Below are positions 35,705 to 45,114 of a stretch of 64,000 bases of DNA, in pieces (position 1 is the first letter of the stretch; every line of letters starts with the position of its first letter). The notes under the pieces were generated by a model. The model saw only the letters and a list, made by a program, of their open reading frames with translations. It did not search any database and was not told the origin of the DNA. The stretch comes from Thiocapsa rosea. GTDB taxonomy: Bacteria > Pseudomonadota > Gammaproteobacteria > Chromatiales > Chromatiaceae. The stretch is taken from positions 5,436,501-5,500,500 of the forward strand of contig NZ_RBXL01000001.1 of the NCBI RefSeq assembly GCF_003634315.1. Direction: 5' to 3'. A program made the position numbers and the translations under genes.

Positions 35705-36634
35705 TCACCTGGACTCACGCGCAAACCGCATTCGATTCCGCTCCAGCACACCTTGAGCCACCGCGGGACTGGCTGCGCGCGCGGCGGACTCCGCTTCGGA
35801 ACGACGTGACAGGGCCGGGGATAAGCGCGAGCTAAGCCGGGTCAAAGGTGCGCGCTCTTGAGAGTCGATCAACGAGACCGCCTCTGTATTGACATCAGCC
35901 GAGCGCCCGCCGCTAGCGACAGCCGCATTGGCCATTGCCGGCGTCACGGCCATTCCGACCAACTGCTTCGCCTGCGCTGTGTAGGGCTGGACGCCCTTCT
36001 TTCGAAGATAGGCGACAAGAACGGCATGGGTATACCGCTGCGTCTCCGGATAGGTTACGAATCCTGCGCTTCGCTCCAAGGCCCCCTCGCCGGCGTTGTA
36101 GGCCATGACTGCGGGGCCGATGCTGCCGTAACGTTCGAGTAACCGCTTCAAATGCCGCATCCCGGTATCGAGGTTGGTTGGCGGATCAAAGAGCGCTTCG
36201 ACCGAAAAGACGCCGTAGTCGGCGGCCGTAGCCGGCATCACCTGCATGAGACCAACCGCCCCGGCGGGGGACACGGCATGGGCGTCGTATGCCGACTCGG
36301 CCCGGATCAACGCATGAACAAGATCGAGATCCAGGCCATGGCGGCCTGCCATCCGCTCGACCATCGCCAGGATTTCCGTGCGCGAAGGGGGAGCACCGCC
36401 CGGCGGTTTCGGCAGACCGTTTTCCACAGTTTCAACACTCAGTTCGGCAACCGAGCCTCGCGCTAGACCCGCGAGGGCCGAGGCAGACGCCTCGGCATCG
36501 GCCCCTAACGGCGCTGGCCCGACTCCGCCACCTCCGCTTCCGACAGGTTCCGGCTCAAGTGCAAGCGCTGGCCCCACCATCACAGCGAACGCAATAATCT
36601 TGCATCCTAGCCCTATTGATCGACGAGCCCTCAT
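35705..36634 (-). CDS. SLT-type lytic transglycosylase, exported
   Basis: A 309-aa protein with a signal peptide (about 1-26) and an Ala/Gly/Pro linker, then a GH23 domain at about 85-230. The catalytic Glu is in LIRAESAYD, followed by SPAGAVGLMQVMPATA, LDTGMRHLKRLL and AVMAYNAGEGA. It cleaves peptidoglycan glycan strands to 1,6-anhydro products in the periplasm. The C-terminal 80 residues are low-complexity and Ser/Ala/Arg-rich. It is transcribed away from the polysaccharide locus whose first gene starts 470 bp upstream; such enzymes often open the wall for export machines. Confidence 0.88.
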   Translation of the reverse strand: MRARRSIGLGCKIIAFAVMVGPALALEPEPVGSGGGGVGPAPLGADAEASASALAGLARGSVAELSVETVENGLPKPPGGAPPSRTEILAMVERMAGRHGLDLDLVHALIRAESAYDAHAVSPAGAVGLMQVMPATAADYGVFSVEALFDPPTNLDTGMRHLKRLLERYGSIGPAVMAYNAGEGALERSAGFVTYPETQRYTHAVLVAYLRKKGVQPYTAQAKQLVGMAVTPAMANAAVASGGRSADVNTEAVSLIDSQERAPLTRLSSRLSPALSRRSEAESAARAASPAVAQGVLERNRMRFARESR

Positions 36635-37107
36635 TCGTTATACCTCCGTGAAATTGATCCTGGACCGAGCGTAACAGGTTCCGAACCCCGACGTTAATTC
36701 AAGCCCACCACCATCACTCAGCAACCAAGGGTTTACCCGAAAGCAAAGCTTCTGTAGACTTTAACCTGAGATTGAGCTGGAGACCATTGAGCTGGAGACC
36801 TGATACTTCTGATCACTACGGCATACGAATCAATACTGAGCTTTACAATCCGCAATCTTCGCGGATAAAGCAATCCGACAGACTGGCCCGAAGCACGGCA
36901 CTCAATCATCACACGAGTGCTCTCATCAGATTTTTCGTCCATTCGCAAGTCCTGATCCTGGCCGGGTCGCCATCTAACAGCAGGGAAACACCTGCGGCGG
37001 AACTGTTGCCGAGGATTGCGGCTGCGCCTCCTGAACCGCTCACGATGAGCGCGCGAACTAATGACCGAAATCGCGAAGCGGAAGCGCGAGCCGTATTGGG
37101 GAAGTAC
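36635..37107. other. Divergent intergenic region before the polysaccharide locus
   Basis: About 470 bases with lower GC than the flanks. The frame of the next gene is open through part of it, but composition and the lack of a ribosome binding site argue against coding. It probably holds promoters for the lytic transglycosylase (minus) and the fibronectin-III protein (plus). A direct TTGAGCTGGAGACC duplication is visible at about 36772-36799. Confidence 0.45.
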
Positions 37108-38304
37108 ATGATTGTTTGGCGACGAACCAGCACTCCGACGCATTTGTCCGAGTCCACGAAACGCGATAGCCGACAGCGATTACGCTCAGCCCTCACTCTC
37201 ACTCTCACGCTCACTCTCACCCTTTGTCTTTGGGCACCTCCAACAAGTTTCGCGTCTTCAAGCGTGACCCTTGAATGGACGCCGGTGCGAGACGACCCGC
37301 GTATCGTCGGCTACGAGGTCCACTTCGGAACCTCCAGCGGCCGCTACCAATGGCGCAGGGACGCAACCTCCAATGGTGCATCGACCAATCGCCTGACGCT
37401 GGACGCCCCGGACACCGGGACAACCTACTACTTCGTGGTGCGCTCGCGAAATGCAGATCGGTCCTTAGTCAGCGCCTTTTCCACGGAGGTCAGCATCTCC
37501 GGAGGCGGACAGACCGTCGAATCAATCGTTGAGTCAGGCGAGGCGATGGTCGGCGACGCCTGGCAATGGGTCAGTTTTAACCAGCGCTTCTCGGATCCCA
37601 TTGTTGTTTCGACCACAAGCAGCGAAGACGGCAGGGATCCGTCCGTGATCCGAATCGACGGTGTCGAGCCGAGCGGTTTCTGGATCCGACTCCAAGCTTG
37701 GGACTATCTTCCGCGACCGGCGCAACCGGAGCGCGTAGGTTACATCGTAGTCGAGCGCGGACGCCACCGATTGCCAGGAGGCGCCCAAGTCGAGGCAGGC
37801 CGGATTGTGACCGACGTCACAGGCACCCAACGGATGACATCGTTTACGTCAGACTTCACGACGCCCCCCGTCGTCGCGGCATCAGTCTCCAGTTATCGCG
37901 ATCACATGGCAGTGACGACCAGGACGGCTGACGTTTCCCGCAGCGGCTTCAAGATCGGGATGACCGAGCAAGAGTCGAGCACTCGAAAGCACGGCGCCGA
38001 GACCATCGATTACGTCGCCTGGGAGCCCTCCTCGGGCGAAGTCGGCGGGGCTCGTTACGTCGTGAATCGAACCGGCAACGTGCTCACGGATCGACCCTAT
38101 CGGATCACTTACCGAGGACACTTCTCGGAACCCCCGGTGCTGATCGCGGACATGCAAACCTTCAACGGTCCCGATCCTTCGACCTTGCGTTGGAGATACA
38201 AGACCTCGAGCGAAGTCGAGCTTCGCGTCGTCGAAGAGCAGTCGCTGGACGCCGAGACCCGACACACGCTCGAAGTGGGCGGCTACATCATGATCGAGCG
38301 CTGA
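37108..38304 (+). CDS. exported fibronectin-type-III-like protein at the head of the polysaccharide locus
   Basis: A 398-aa protein. The ATG at 37108 follows GGGGAAG. A signal peptide has an unusual (Leu-Thr) tract, ALTLTLTLTLTLCLWA, encoded by CTCACT-type hexamers. An FN3-like domain (about 50-130) contains VTLEWTPVRDDPRIVGYEVHFG and TYYFVVRSRN. Two beta-rich repeats follow (about 140-260 and 260-398), each opening with a phrase like WQWVSFNQRFSDPIVV or RPYRITYRGHFSEPPVLIAD; these resemble H-type-lectin-like modules. It is probably a surface or periplasmic carbohydrate-binding protein (inference). Confidence 0.7.
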   Translation: MIVWRRTSTPTHLSESTKRDSRQRLRSALTLTLTLTLTLCLWAPPTSFASSSVTLEWTPVRDDPRIVGYEVHFGTSSGRYQWRRDATSNGASTNRLTLDAPDTGTTYYFVVRSRNADRSLVSAFSTEVSISGGGQTVESIVESGEAMVGDAWQWVSFNQRFSDPIVVSTTSSEDGRDPSVIRIDGVEPSGFWIRLQAWDYLPRPAQPERVGYIVVERGRHRLPGGAQVEAGRIVTDVTGTQRMTSFTSDFTTPPVVAASVSSYRDHMAVTTRTADVSRSGFKIGMTEQESSTRKHGAETIDYVAWEPSSGEVGGARYVVNRTGNVLTDRPYRITYRGHFSEPPVLIADMQTFNGPDPSTLRWRYKTSSEVELRVVEEQSLDAETRHTLEVGGYIMIER

Positions 38305-38502
38305 ACGGCATGCCGCGCCCGGCCCGAGTGGCCTGAACTCGGGCACCGACATGGTCGAGCGCGAGAGACACTTCCGGGATCCACAATCGATGCACGCCAG
38401 ACCGCCTCGCGTTTTGCTAAACTGGTGACGGTGCGGCGCGCCTGCAGACCCGCAGCGCGCGCCGCAATATGGAAGCCGTTCGAATCCAGTTGGAGCCCGA
38501 GG

Positions 38503-40839
38503 ATGTACGAAGCCTTTTTCGACCTTCACGAGAAGCCGTTCTCGCTTCTCCCGGATCCCGGTTTTCTATTTCTAAGCCATAAGCACCAAGAGGCGCTCAC
38601 TCTCCTCGAATACGGCTTGCTGAACCAAGCCGGCTTTATTGTCCTTACCGGCGAGATTGGATCCGGTAAGACCACACTGATGCGCTATTTGCTGGATCGG
38701 CTGGACACGGACGTCACCGTAGGGCTCATCTCCAACACCCATCAATCGCTCGGCGACCTGATCCATTGGATATGTTTGGCATTTGACATTCGTGTTTCCG
38801 GCGGCACCAAGCTCGACCTGCACCAGGCATTCGTCGACTTTCTTATTGATCGCTATGCAAACGGCAAGCGCGTTCTTCTCATCGTCGACGAGGCTCAAAA
38901 CCTCGGCGTCGAGAAACTTGAGGAGCTTCGCCTTCTTTCCAACATCAACTCAGGCAAAGACCTCATTCTCCAGCTCATGCTCTTGGGCCAACCGCAGCTG
39001 CGAGACCTTCTGAGGCATTCCGACCTCGAGCAGTTCGTCCAACGCATCTCCGCCTCCTACCATTTAGGCCGACTTGACGCTGAAGAGACAAAAAACTACA
39101 TCCAGCATCGCATCTTTATCGCTGGCGGTAGATATCCCATCTTCAGCAATGATGCGTGTCACGCCGTTCAGCACTACAGCGGCGGCATCCCCCGCATCAT
39201 CAACCTGATTTGCGATACCGCCTTGGTCTACGCTTACGGCGCAGGCGAAAAAAAGATCACCGGAACCGCGATCGATGAATTCATCGCGTCCCATGCCAAT
39301 CACCTTTTGATACCGATCGACCGGGATGCGTCTGAACACCCGGTACCCCGCCAACGGCTCGATGACCCGGATGAGGACGCAAACGAGGAAGACATCGATG
39401 CGGGCAGGAAGTCTGCTGTCCTAGCGGATGCGGGAACGACGGCGCAAGGAGGCGAGATCAACCCGGTTTCGGTATCGCAGACTCCGGCTTCCGCCGATGT
39501 GGAAGCCGCAAGGCATTCGCCAATGCAGACCGACGCGCTATCGAGGCTTTCGAGCACCGAACAGCCTGATCGACCCCTGCCGACGCCACTTCACCCAAGG
39601 GCTTCGGCTAACGAGGAGTTACTCCCCTCGACCGCGAGCGCCCTGCAGATCCCCGACGTTCCTGCGCCGACGATGCAAACGGGGATCGCCGGAGCACATG
39701 GAGCCGGTTCGAGTAAGCCGTATCCGGCAGAGACATCGGCAGCAAAATCACCTGGCGGATCGCCCAATCGGCTATTCATCGTAGGCGAGCCGCCGCCCTC
39801 ATCACTGGACAAAAAACGCAGTCGATGGCCCGGAGTCCTAGCCGCAACGGCAATCCTGCTCTCCATCGTCGCTGCTGCGGTCTGGTTCGGGGGCTCCAGC
39901 GTGAGCGAGCAAGTGCGAACCACAATAATCGAATGGCTTGAACCGACCCAACAGCCGCCGGATGAGGCAAAGGTCACCACCGCACCGACGACAGATCAGG
40001 CGGATCCCCTGACGGGAAGCCCGGTCAGCCCGGCGTCCGACACACCGGCGGTGCCGGCAGCCCGGCCGGAGCAACCCTCGGAGCCCGCATCCAGCGTCGA
40101 GCGCCCGCCTGGTTCGATCGACGACTCGCCGGATCGTCTAGAAGGTGAGGCGCGCTCCGCTGGCAGCGATAGTCCGGCCAAAGACGCAGAGAATGCTTTG
40201 CCCGAGGCGGAGCTGCCGGGCGAAGCGGTACCCGCATCGGCGGCACCGATCGCAAATGACCAACCGGTCAACCAGTCGAGTGATTTCGAGGGCACCACAA
40301 CCCGACCCGCAGTTCCGGCCACCTACCCGCTTCCGGATCAGGCGTTGGACGCCGCACCGGAATCGACCGCAGCCGACACACTTCAGCCCGGCGAAAACGA
40401 GAACGAACAGTTCGCGTCGCTAGAACGCCGATTCGAGCAACTCTCATTCGAAACCGAGCGGAACGGCGATCGTTTGATTGCGAATCTCGGGCGATCGGTC
40501 CAGTTCGCGGACGGAAGCTCCGAGCTCGACGCCGCAGCAAGGCGGAACCTAAGGCAGGTCGCGGATGCGCTCAAAGATGCCGGTGGAATTCAGATCAGGG
40601 TCGTCGGCCATACCGACAGCTCCGGGACCGAATCCGTGAATCAGTGGTTGTCGGGCAGACGCGCCGGTGTGGTCGCCGGATACCTGGCCGACCAAGGCAT
40701 ACCGGACGAGCGTCTCGACCACGAGGGGCGTGGACACGCCGAGCCTAAGATCGATGCGGATCAGGAACGGATTCAAGGACCCTGGGTGAATCGCCGAATC
40801 GAGCTCGAGGTCTCCGCAGCACCCCTCGACGCCGAATAG
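38503..40839 (+). CDS. ExeA/XrtA-associated AAA ATPase fused to a periplasmic OmpA-like domain
   Basis: A 778-aa protein. The cytoplasmic AAA domain (about 1-270) has Walker A GEIGSGKT and Walker B VLLIVDEAQ. Its MYEAFFDLHEKPFSLLPDP opening is typical of the secretion ATPase family found beside polysaccharide/exosortase genes. A long acidic disordered linker follows, then one membrane helix (about 437-460, VLAATAILLSIVAAAVWF), a Pro/Ala-rich periplasmic linker, and an OmpA C-like peptidoglycan-binding domain (about 665-775, VVGHTDSSGTESVNQWLSGRRA, NRRIELEV). ExeA of type II secretion uses another wall-binding domain, so this fusion is a variation. It probably couples ATP hydrolysis to wall passage of the export system. 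Confidence 0.85.
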   Translation: MYEAFFDLHEKPFSLLPDPGFLFLSHKHQEALTLLEYGLLNQAGFIVLTGEIGSGKTTLMRYLLDRLDTDVTVGLISNTHQSLGDLIHWICLAFDIRVSGGTKLDLHQAFVDFLIDRYANGKRVLLIVDEAQNLGVEKLEELRLLSNINSGKDLILQLMLLGQPQLRDLLRHSDLEQFVQRISASYHLGRLDAEETKNYIQHRIFIAGGRYPIFSNDACHAVQHYSGGIPRIINLICDTALVYAYGAGEKKITGTAIDEFIASHANHLLIPIDRDASEHPVPRQRLDDPDEDANEEDIDAGRKSAVLADAGTTAQGGEINPVSVSQTPASADVEAARHSPMQTDALSRLSSTEQPDRPLPTPLHPRASANEELLPSTASALQIPDVPAPTMQTGIAGAHGAGSSKPYPAETSAAKSPGGSPNRLFIVGEPPPSSLDKKRSRWPGVLAATAILLSIVAAAVWFGGSSVSEQVRTTIIEWLEPTQQPPDEAKVTTAPTTDQADPLTGSPVSPASDTPAVPAARPEQPSEPASSVERPPGSIDDSPDRLEGEARSAGSDSPAKDAENALPEAELPGEAVPASAAPIANDQPVNQSSDFEGTTTRPAVPATYPLPDQALDAAPESTAADTLQPGENENEQFASLERRFEQLSFETERNGDRLIANLGRSVQFADGSSELDAAARRNLRQVADALKDAGGIQIRVVGHTDSSGTESVNQWLSGRRAGVVAGYLADQGIPDERLDHEGRGHAEPKIDADQERIQGPWVNRRIELEVSAAPLDAE

Positions 40840-40921
40840 GCAATGCAGGGTCGCAATACGCGCGTTTCTGACAGCATCCTACGCCCGGGCAAAGGTCTGG
40901 GCTGCGGTCGAGCAACGAACG

Positions 40922-42754
40922 ATGAGTGAGCCGCAAAACATGCTTCGACTGCTTCGAGACATCAACCGAGTCCTCTCGCCTGCACAAGTCCGGCAGGTGC
41001 TCGGTATCCAGGCTCTTGTCCTTCTGATGGCCTTTGTGGAGATCGCAAGTGTCGTCGCCATCGCCCCATTTATGAGCGTCGTAGCCGATATGTCCCGCTT
41101 GGAGGGCGAAGGGATGCTCGCGCGGCTATACGAGCTTACCGGCTTCCAAACACCGAACCAGTTTCTCCTGTACCTCGGCATCGCGATCCTTCTGATCCTT
41201 GTCGTGAGCAGTCTCATCTCTATGTACGGTACCTGGACGATATCCAAGTACTCCCACAAACTCGGCGCGGAGCTCAGTACCCAGCTTTTCTCCTATTATC
41301 TGAATCGTCCTTGGCTCTACCACGCCTCCGTCCCGAGCAGCGTCCTCATCCACAAGCTCGCCGGGGAGTTACCGCGCTTTACCGGCAATGTCGTCTCCTC
41401 CTTACTGTATACCAACGCTGCGGCGGTATTCGCCGTGTTGATGGTCGGCGGTCTTGTGATCTACGACGCGGTTATCGCCCTTGTGGGTGTTGCCGTCTTC
41501 GGGGGCTGCTATTGGCTTCTGTTCTATTGGGTTCGCGCGCGCCTCAAGCGCGGCGGCATTGAGCTCAGTCGAACGAATCAATTCCGTTACAAGCTGATTA
41601 CGGAGGCGCTCGGCGGAGTCAAGGAGCTGATGCTGCTGGGTCGCCAACAGACGTTTGTCGACGCTTTTCGTGAATCCAGCCATTCGCTCGCGCGAGTGCA
41701 GGTTCAGAACGCCACCTTGAGTGATGCGCCGAAGTATGCCATCGAGCTGGCCGCCTTCGGCTCTTTGATCGCGCTGGTTCTTTACCTCTTGTCGGCGAAG
41801 GACGGAGACATGGGCCGGGTCTTGCCGACCCTCGCCGTATATGCCTTCGCAGCCTACAAGCTGTTGCCTGCCTTCCAGCAGATCTATCGGGGTCTCGCGA
41901 CGCTCCAAGGAGGACTGCCGGCCTTTCGTTCCATCGAAGAGGATCTGCGCCGTTGCCTCGCAGACAAAGCAGTCCGCGCAGCCCCCACCGACAAACCGGT
42001 TTCATCCGATGAACGCCTGACGGCTCAATCCGAGATCCTTTTCGAGCAGGTCAGCTTTCGTTATCCGAACAAAACGACATTTGCGCTCGATTGTGTCGAT
42101 TTGCGTATACCTGCAAGGAAGGTGGTCGGACTCGTTGGACCGTCCGGCTCCGGCAAATCAACCACCGTAGACTTGTTGCTTGGCCTCGTCTCCCCGAACG
42201 CGGGACAGATCAAAATCGACGGACAAGCGCTACAGGCATCGAATTTGCCTGCTTGGCAGCGCGGCCTCGGTTTCGTCCCGCAACGCATCTTTCTTGCCGA
42301 CTCGAGCATTCGCGAGAATATCGCCTTCGGCGTGCCGGCCGAGCGGATCGACGATCAGCGGGTGCGAAACGCCGCGCGAATGGCCCATCTCGACGAGCTG
42401 CTCGCCTCCTTGCCACTCGGGTTGGAGACTCAGGTCGGAGAGCGGGGCGTCCAATTGAGCGGAGGCCAAAGCCAGCGTGTCGGTATTGCCCGCGCGCTCT
42501 ACCACGACGCTGATTTGCTTGTCTTAGACGAAGCGACGGCCGCACTCGACGGCATCACCGAGCAGCTCATCATGGACGCGATCCACGATTTCTCCGGAAC
42601 CAAGACGATCGTCATCATTGCTCATCGGCTGACGACAGTGCAGGATTGCGACATTATCTATTTCATGCAAGACGGGCGCATCGTCGACCAGGGTCGCTTC
42701 GAAGAGCTAGCATTCCGAAACGAGATCTTCAGAAAGATGGCACTAATCGACTAG
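40922..42754 (+). CDS. ABC transporter, fused membrane and ATPase domains (PglK/MsbA-like)
   Basis: A 610-aa half-transporter with about six membrane helices in residues 1-340 and a nucleotide-binding domain in 370-610. The latter has Walker A GPSGSGKST, Q-loop FVPQRIFLAD, signature LSGGQSQRVGIARAL, Walker B LLVLDEATAALD and an H-loop IIAHRL. The N-terminal pattern (VLLMAFVEIASVVAIAPFMSVV) is like PglK-type lipid-linked oligosaccharide flippases. In this locus it probably flips lipid-linked glycan or exports a polymer. The next gene starts 27 bp downstream. Confidence 0.9.
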   Translation: MSEPQNMLRLLRDINRVLSPAQVRQVLGIQALVLLMAFVEIASVVAIAPFMSVVADMSRLEGEGMLARLYELTGFQTPNQFLLYLGIAILLILVVSSLISMYGTWTISKYSHKLGAELSTQLFSYYLNRPWLYHASVPSSVLIHKLAGELPRFTGNVVSSLLYTNAAAVFAVLMVGGLVIYDAVIALVGVAVFGGCYWLLFYWVRARLKRGGIELSRTNQFRYKLITEALGGVKELMLLGRQQTFVDAFRESSHSLARVQVQNATLSDAPKYAIELAAFGSLIALVLYLLSAKDGDMGRVLPTLAVYAFAAYKLLPAFQQIYRGLATLQGGLPAFRSIEEDLRRCLADKAVRAAPTDKPVSSDERLTAQSEILFEQVSFRYPNKTTFALDCVDLRIPARKVVGLVGPSGSGKSTTVDLLLGLVSPNAGQIKIDGQALQASNLPAWQRGLGFVPQRIFLADSSIRENIAFGVPAERIDDQRVRNAARMAHLDELLASLPLGLETQVGERGVQLSGGQSQRVGIARALYHDADLLVLDEATAALDGITEQLIMDAIHDFSGTKTIVIIAHRLTTVQDCDIIYFMQDGRIVDQGRFEELAFRNEIFRKMALID

Positions 42755-42781
42755 GCAATCGGGAACACCGAACCGGATATT

Positions 42782-44050
42782 ATGCGCAACCTGATCAGAC
42801 GGATCTGTGCACGTCTTCAAAGGCATGTCTTGCCTCATGAAACCGCATTCATCTCGTTTCGTCCGCCCGGTCCGCAGCAAGGTCGTGTACTGCTAGCCCA
42901 CATCGTTCAAGCATTTATTCGCGGAACGCCAGACTCCCTGCGCACGAGCCACAACCACTTCGCCGAAGCCGTCGCGATCGTCGACGCATTGCTGGAGCTC
43001 GGTTACGCCGTCGACGTCATCAGCTATCGGAATACAACCTTTCACCCGCACATCCGCTACGACCTCTTCATCTCCTCACGCGTCAATTTCGAGCTCATCG
43101 CCAAGCGTCTTCCGCGCGAGACCATCAAGATCGTTCATCTCGACACCGCGCATTGGCTGCACAACAACGCGGCGGCGTTGAACCGCTGCCTCGAGGTGCG
43201 CCGTGAACGCCACGTAGCACTCGCCAGCTACAAGCTGTTGGAGCCGACTTGGGCGATAGATTCTGCGGACTATGCCACCCTGCTCGGTAATGAGGTGACC
43301 TACGAAACCTACCGATTTGGCAATACACCGGTCTTCCAGTTGCCCAACCCGGCCGTTCGCCTTTATCCATGCCCGATAAACAAGGATCTAGGGAGAGTCC
43401 GTCATCATTTTATTTGGCTGGGAAGCCGGGGGTTTATCCAGAAAGGCCTGGATCTGGTTCTCGCCGCTTTCGCGAGGATGCCCGAATATCGACTCACGGT
43501 CTGCGGACCGATCAGCCAGGAGCCCGACTTTGCGAAGGCATTTCACAAAGAGCTTTACGAAACACCGAACATCAGGACGCACGGTTGGATCGATGTCGGC
43601 GGGCACGAGTTTCAGCAGCTCGCAAACGAATGTATCGGACTGATTTACCCCTCCTGCGCAGAGGGTGCGGCCGGCGCCGTGGTCACCTGCATGCAGGCCG
43701 GACTGATTCCCATCATCAGTCGCGAATCCGGCATTGACATCGACGAGAGCTTAGGTCTCATGCTCGGGTCGTTTATGCACGGGTCGGTCACGGTCGAATC
43801 TTTGATGGAAGCGACACGTCGGATCGCCGGCCAACCCGCCGACGCCTTGAAAGACATGGCGGTCGAGTCATGGAGGATTGCGCGATCAACCTACTCCCCG
43901 GAAAACTACAAGGCTGTCTTTACGTCTATCATTCGGCAAATTGTCGCCGAGCATCCGGTCTCGACCGCCTCCGGCTTCGTCAGCATGCCCACACCGCATG
44001 GATCCGCGACGAGTTCTTCCCTACTGAAAACGGACAGTACTGGAACATGA
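42782..44050 (+). CDS. glycosyltransferase, GT4-like (GT-B fold)
   Basis: A 422-aa protein. The C-terminal Rossmann half has WLGSRGFIQKGLDLVLAAFARMPEYRLTVCGP, then GWIDVGGHEF and YPSCAEGAAGAVVTCMQAGLIPIIS, corresponding to the nucleotide-sugar-binding E-x7-E region of family GT4 (here partly degenerate). The N-terminal half has HLDTAHWLHNN. It presumably transfers a sugar to a lipid-linked intermediate. Its stop overlaps the next ATG (ATGA at 44047-44050), indicating coupled translation with the deacetylase. Confidence 0.85.
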   Translation: MRNLIRRICARLQRHVLPHETAFISFRPPGPQQGRVLLAHIVQAFIRGTPDSLRTSHNHFAEAVAIVDALLELGYAVDVISYRNTTFHPHIRYDLFISSRVNFELIAKRLPRETIKIVHLDTAHWLHNNAAALNRCLEVRRERHVALASYKLLEPTWAIDSADYATLLGNEVTYETYRFGNTPVFQLPNPAVRLYPCPINKDLGRVRHHFIWLGSRGFIQKGLDLVLAAFARMPEYRLTVCGPISQEPDFAKAFHKELYETPNIRTHGWIDVGGHEFQQLANECIGLIYPSCAEGAAGAVVTCMQAGLIPIISRESGIDIDESLGLMLGSFMHGSVTVESLMEATRRIAGQPADALKDMAVESWRIARSTYSPENYKAVFTSIIRQIVAEHPVSTASGFVSMPTPHGSATSSSLLKTDSTGT

Positions 44051-45093
44051 GCACCGCACTGCGTAAGGCACGCTCCTGGGCTCGACGAGTCAGGGATCGC
44101 ATCGCCCCCAAGGCACTGGTCCTCATGTATCACCGCATCGCCGAGAGTGACTCGGACCCGTGGGGCCTCTGTGTTTCACCGCAGCATTTCGCAGAACAAC
44201 TCGACGTCCTGTCCAGTCATGGGCCTGTCCTGAACTTGACCCAACTGGCGACAGCGGTCCAATCCGGACGTGTGCCCCGCAACGCCGTGGCCGTGACCTT
44301 CGACGACGGATACATCGACAACCTGGAGCAGGCCGCTCCGCTGCTCGAGCGATACGGCATACCCGCAACCATCTTCGTCGCCACCGGATACATCGGCAGC
44401 TCACGCGAGTATTGGTGGGACGACATCGAACGTCTCCTTCTCCAGCCCGGCACACTGCCGGATAGGCTCGATCTCGACCTCGGGGAGTTCAAGAGGAGTT
44501 GGGAGCTCGGGGAGGCCAGAACGCTCACTCCCGAGCAGGTGGCATCCAGTCGGGCATGGAGGATTCCGGAGCCGTATCCGACACCGCGCCACGCCTTCTT
44601 CCACGATATCTGGGGATGCCTTTATCGGAGTCCGCAGGAGAGCCGCACCACCGCCCTCCGCAACTTGGCAGCTTGGGCGGGAACAACCAAGCAGGCGAGG
44701 CCCGGCGTCCGCCCGATGACGGCCGAGGAGCTCGGAAGACTCGATGCAGGCGGCGTGGTCGAGCTCGGTGCCCATTCCGTCACACATCCTTCCCTGCCGA
44801 TTTGCACGCCGGAGACGCAGCGACTCGAGATTTTTCAGAGTCGCGATCGCCTCGCCGAGATCACCGGGCATCGCATCGGAAGCTTTGCATATCCACACGG
44901 CGACTTCGATTCCCAAACCGCCGGCCTAGTCCGGGAGGCCGGATTTCTGGGGGCGTGCAGCACGCGCCGCGACCTCGTCACCAATCGCAGCGACCCCTTC
45001 CGCCTGCCCCGCGCCGGCGTCCTGGATTGGAACGGCGAGATCTTCGCCCGACACCTTGCCGAACTCCGGCGCGGTAAACCCGCCCGTCACTGA
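44047..45093 (+). CDS. polysaccharide deacetylase (NodB/CE4 family)
   Basis: A 348-aa protein. The CE4 motifs are VAVTFDDGYIDN (catalytic Asp and metal Asp), LGAHSVTHPSL (metal His pair) and FAYPHGDFDS. An insertion of about 100 residues between motif 1 and motif 2 (WWDDIERLLLQPG to GCLYRSPQESR) is typical of exopolysaccharide-locus deacetylases. It likely removes N- or O-acetyl groups from the glycan or its precursor. It has no obvious signal peptide. The start at 44047 gives the coupled ATGA overlap; the frame is open upstream but overlaps the previous gene extensively. Confidence 0.9.
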   Translation: MSTALRKARSWARRVRDRIAPKALVLMYHRIAESDSDPWGLCVSPQHFAEQLDVLSSHGPVLNLTQLATAVQSGRVPRNAVAVTFDDGYIDNLEQAAPLLERYGIPATIFVATGYIGSSREYWWDDIERLLLQPGTLPDRLDLDLGEFKRSWELGEARTLTPEQVASSRAWRIPEPYPTPRHAFFHDIWGCLYRSPQESRTTALRNLAAWAGTTKQARPGVRPMTAEELGRLDAGGVVELGAHSVTHPSLPICTPETQRLEIFQSRDRLAEITGHRIGSFAYPHGDFDSQTAGLVREAGFLGACSTRRDLVTNRSDPFRLPRAGVLDWNGEIFARHLAELRRGKPARH

Positions 45094-45114
45094 GTCGAGA
45101 CCGAGAGGCCCGCC

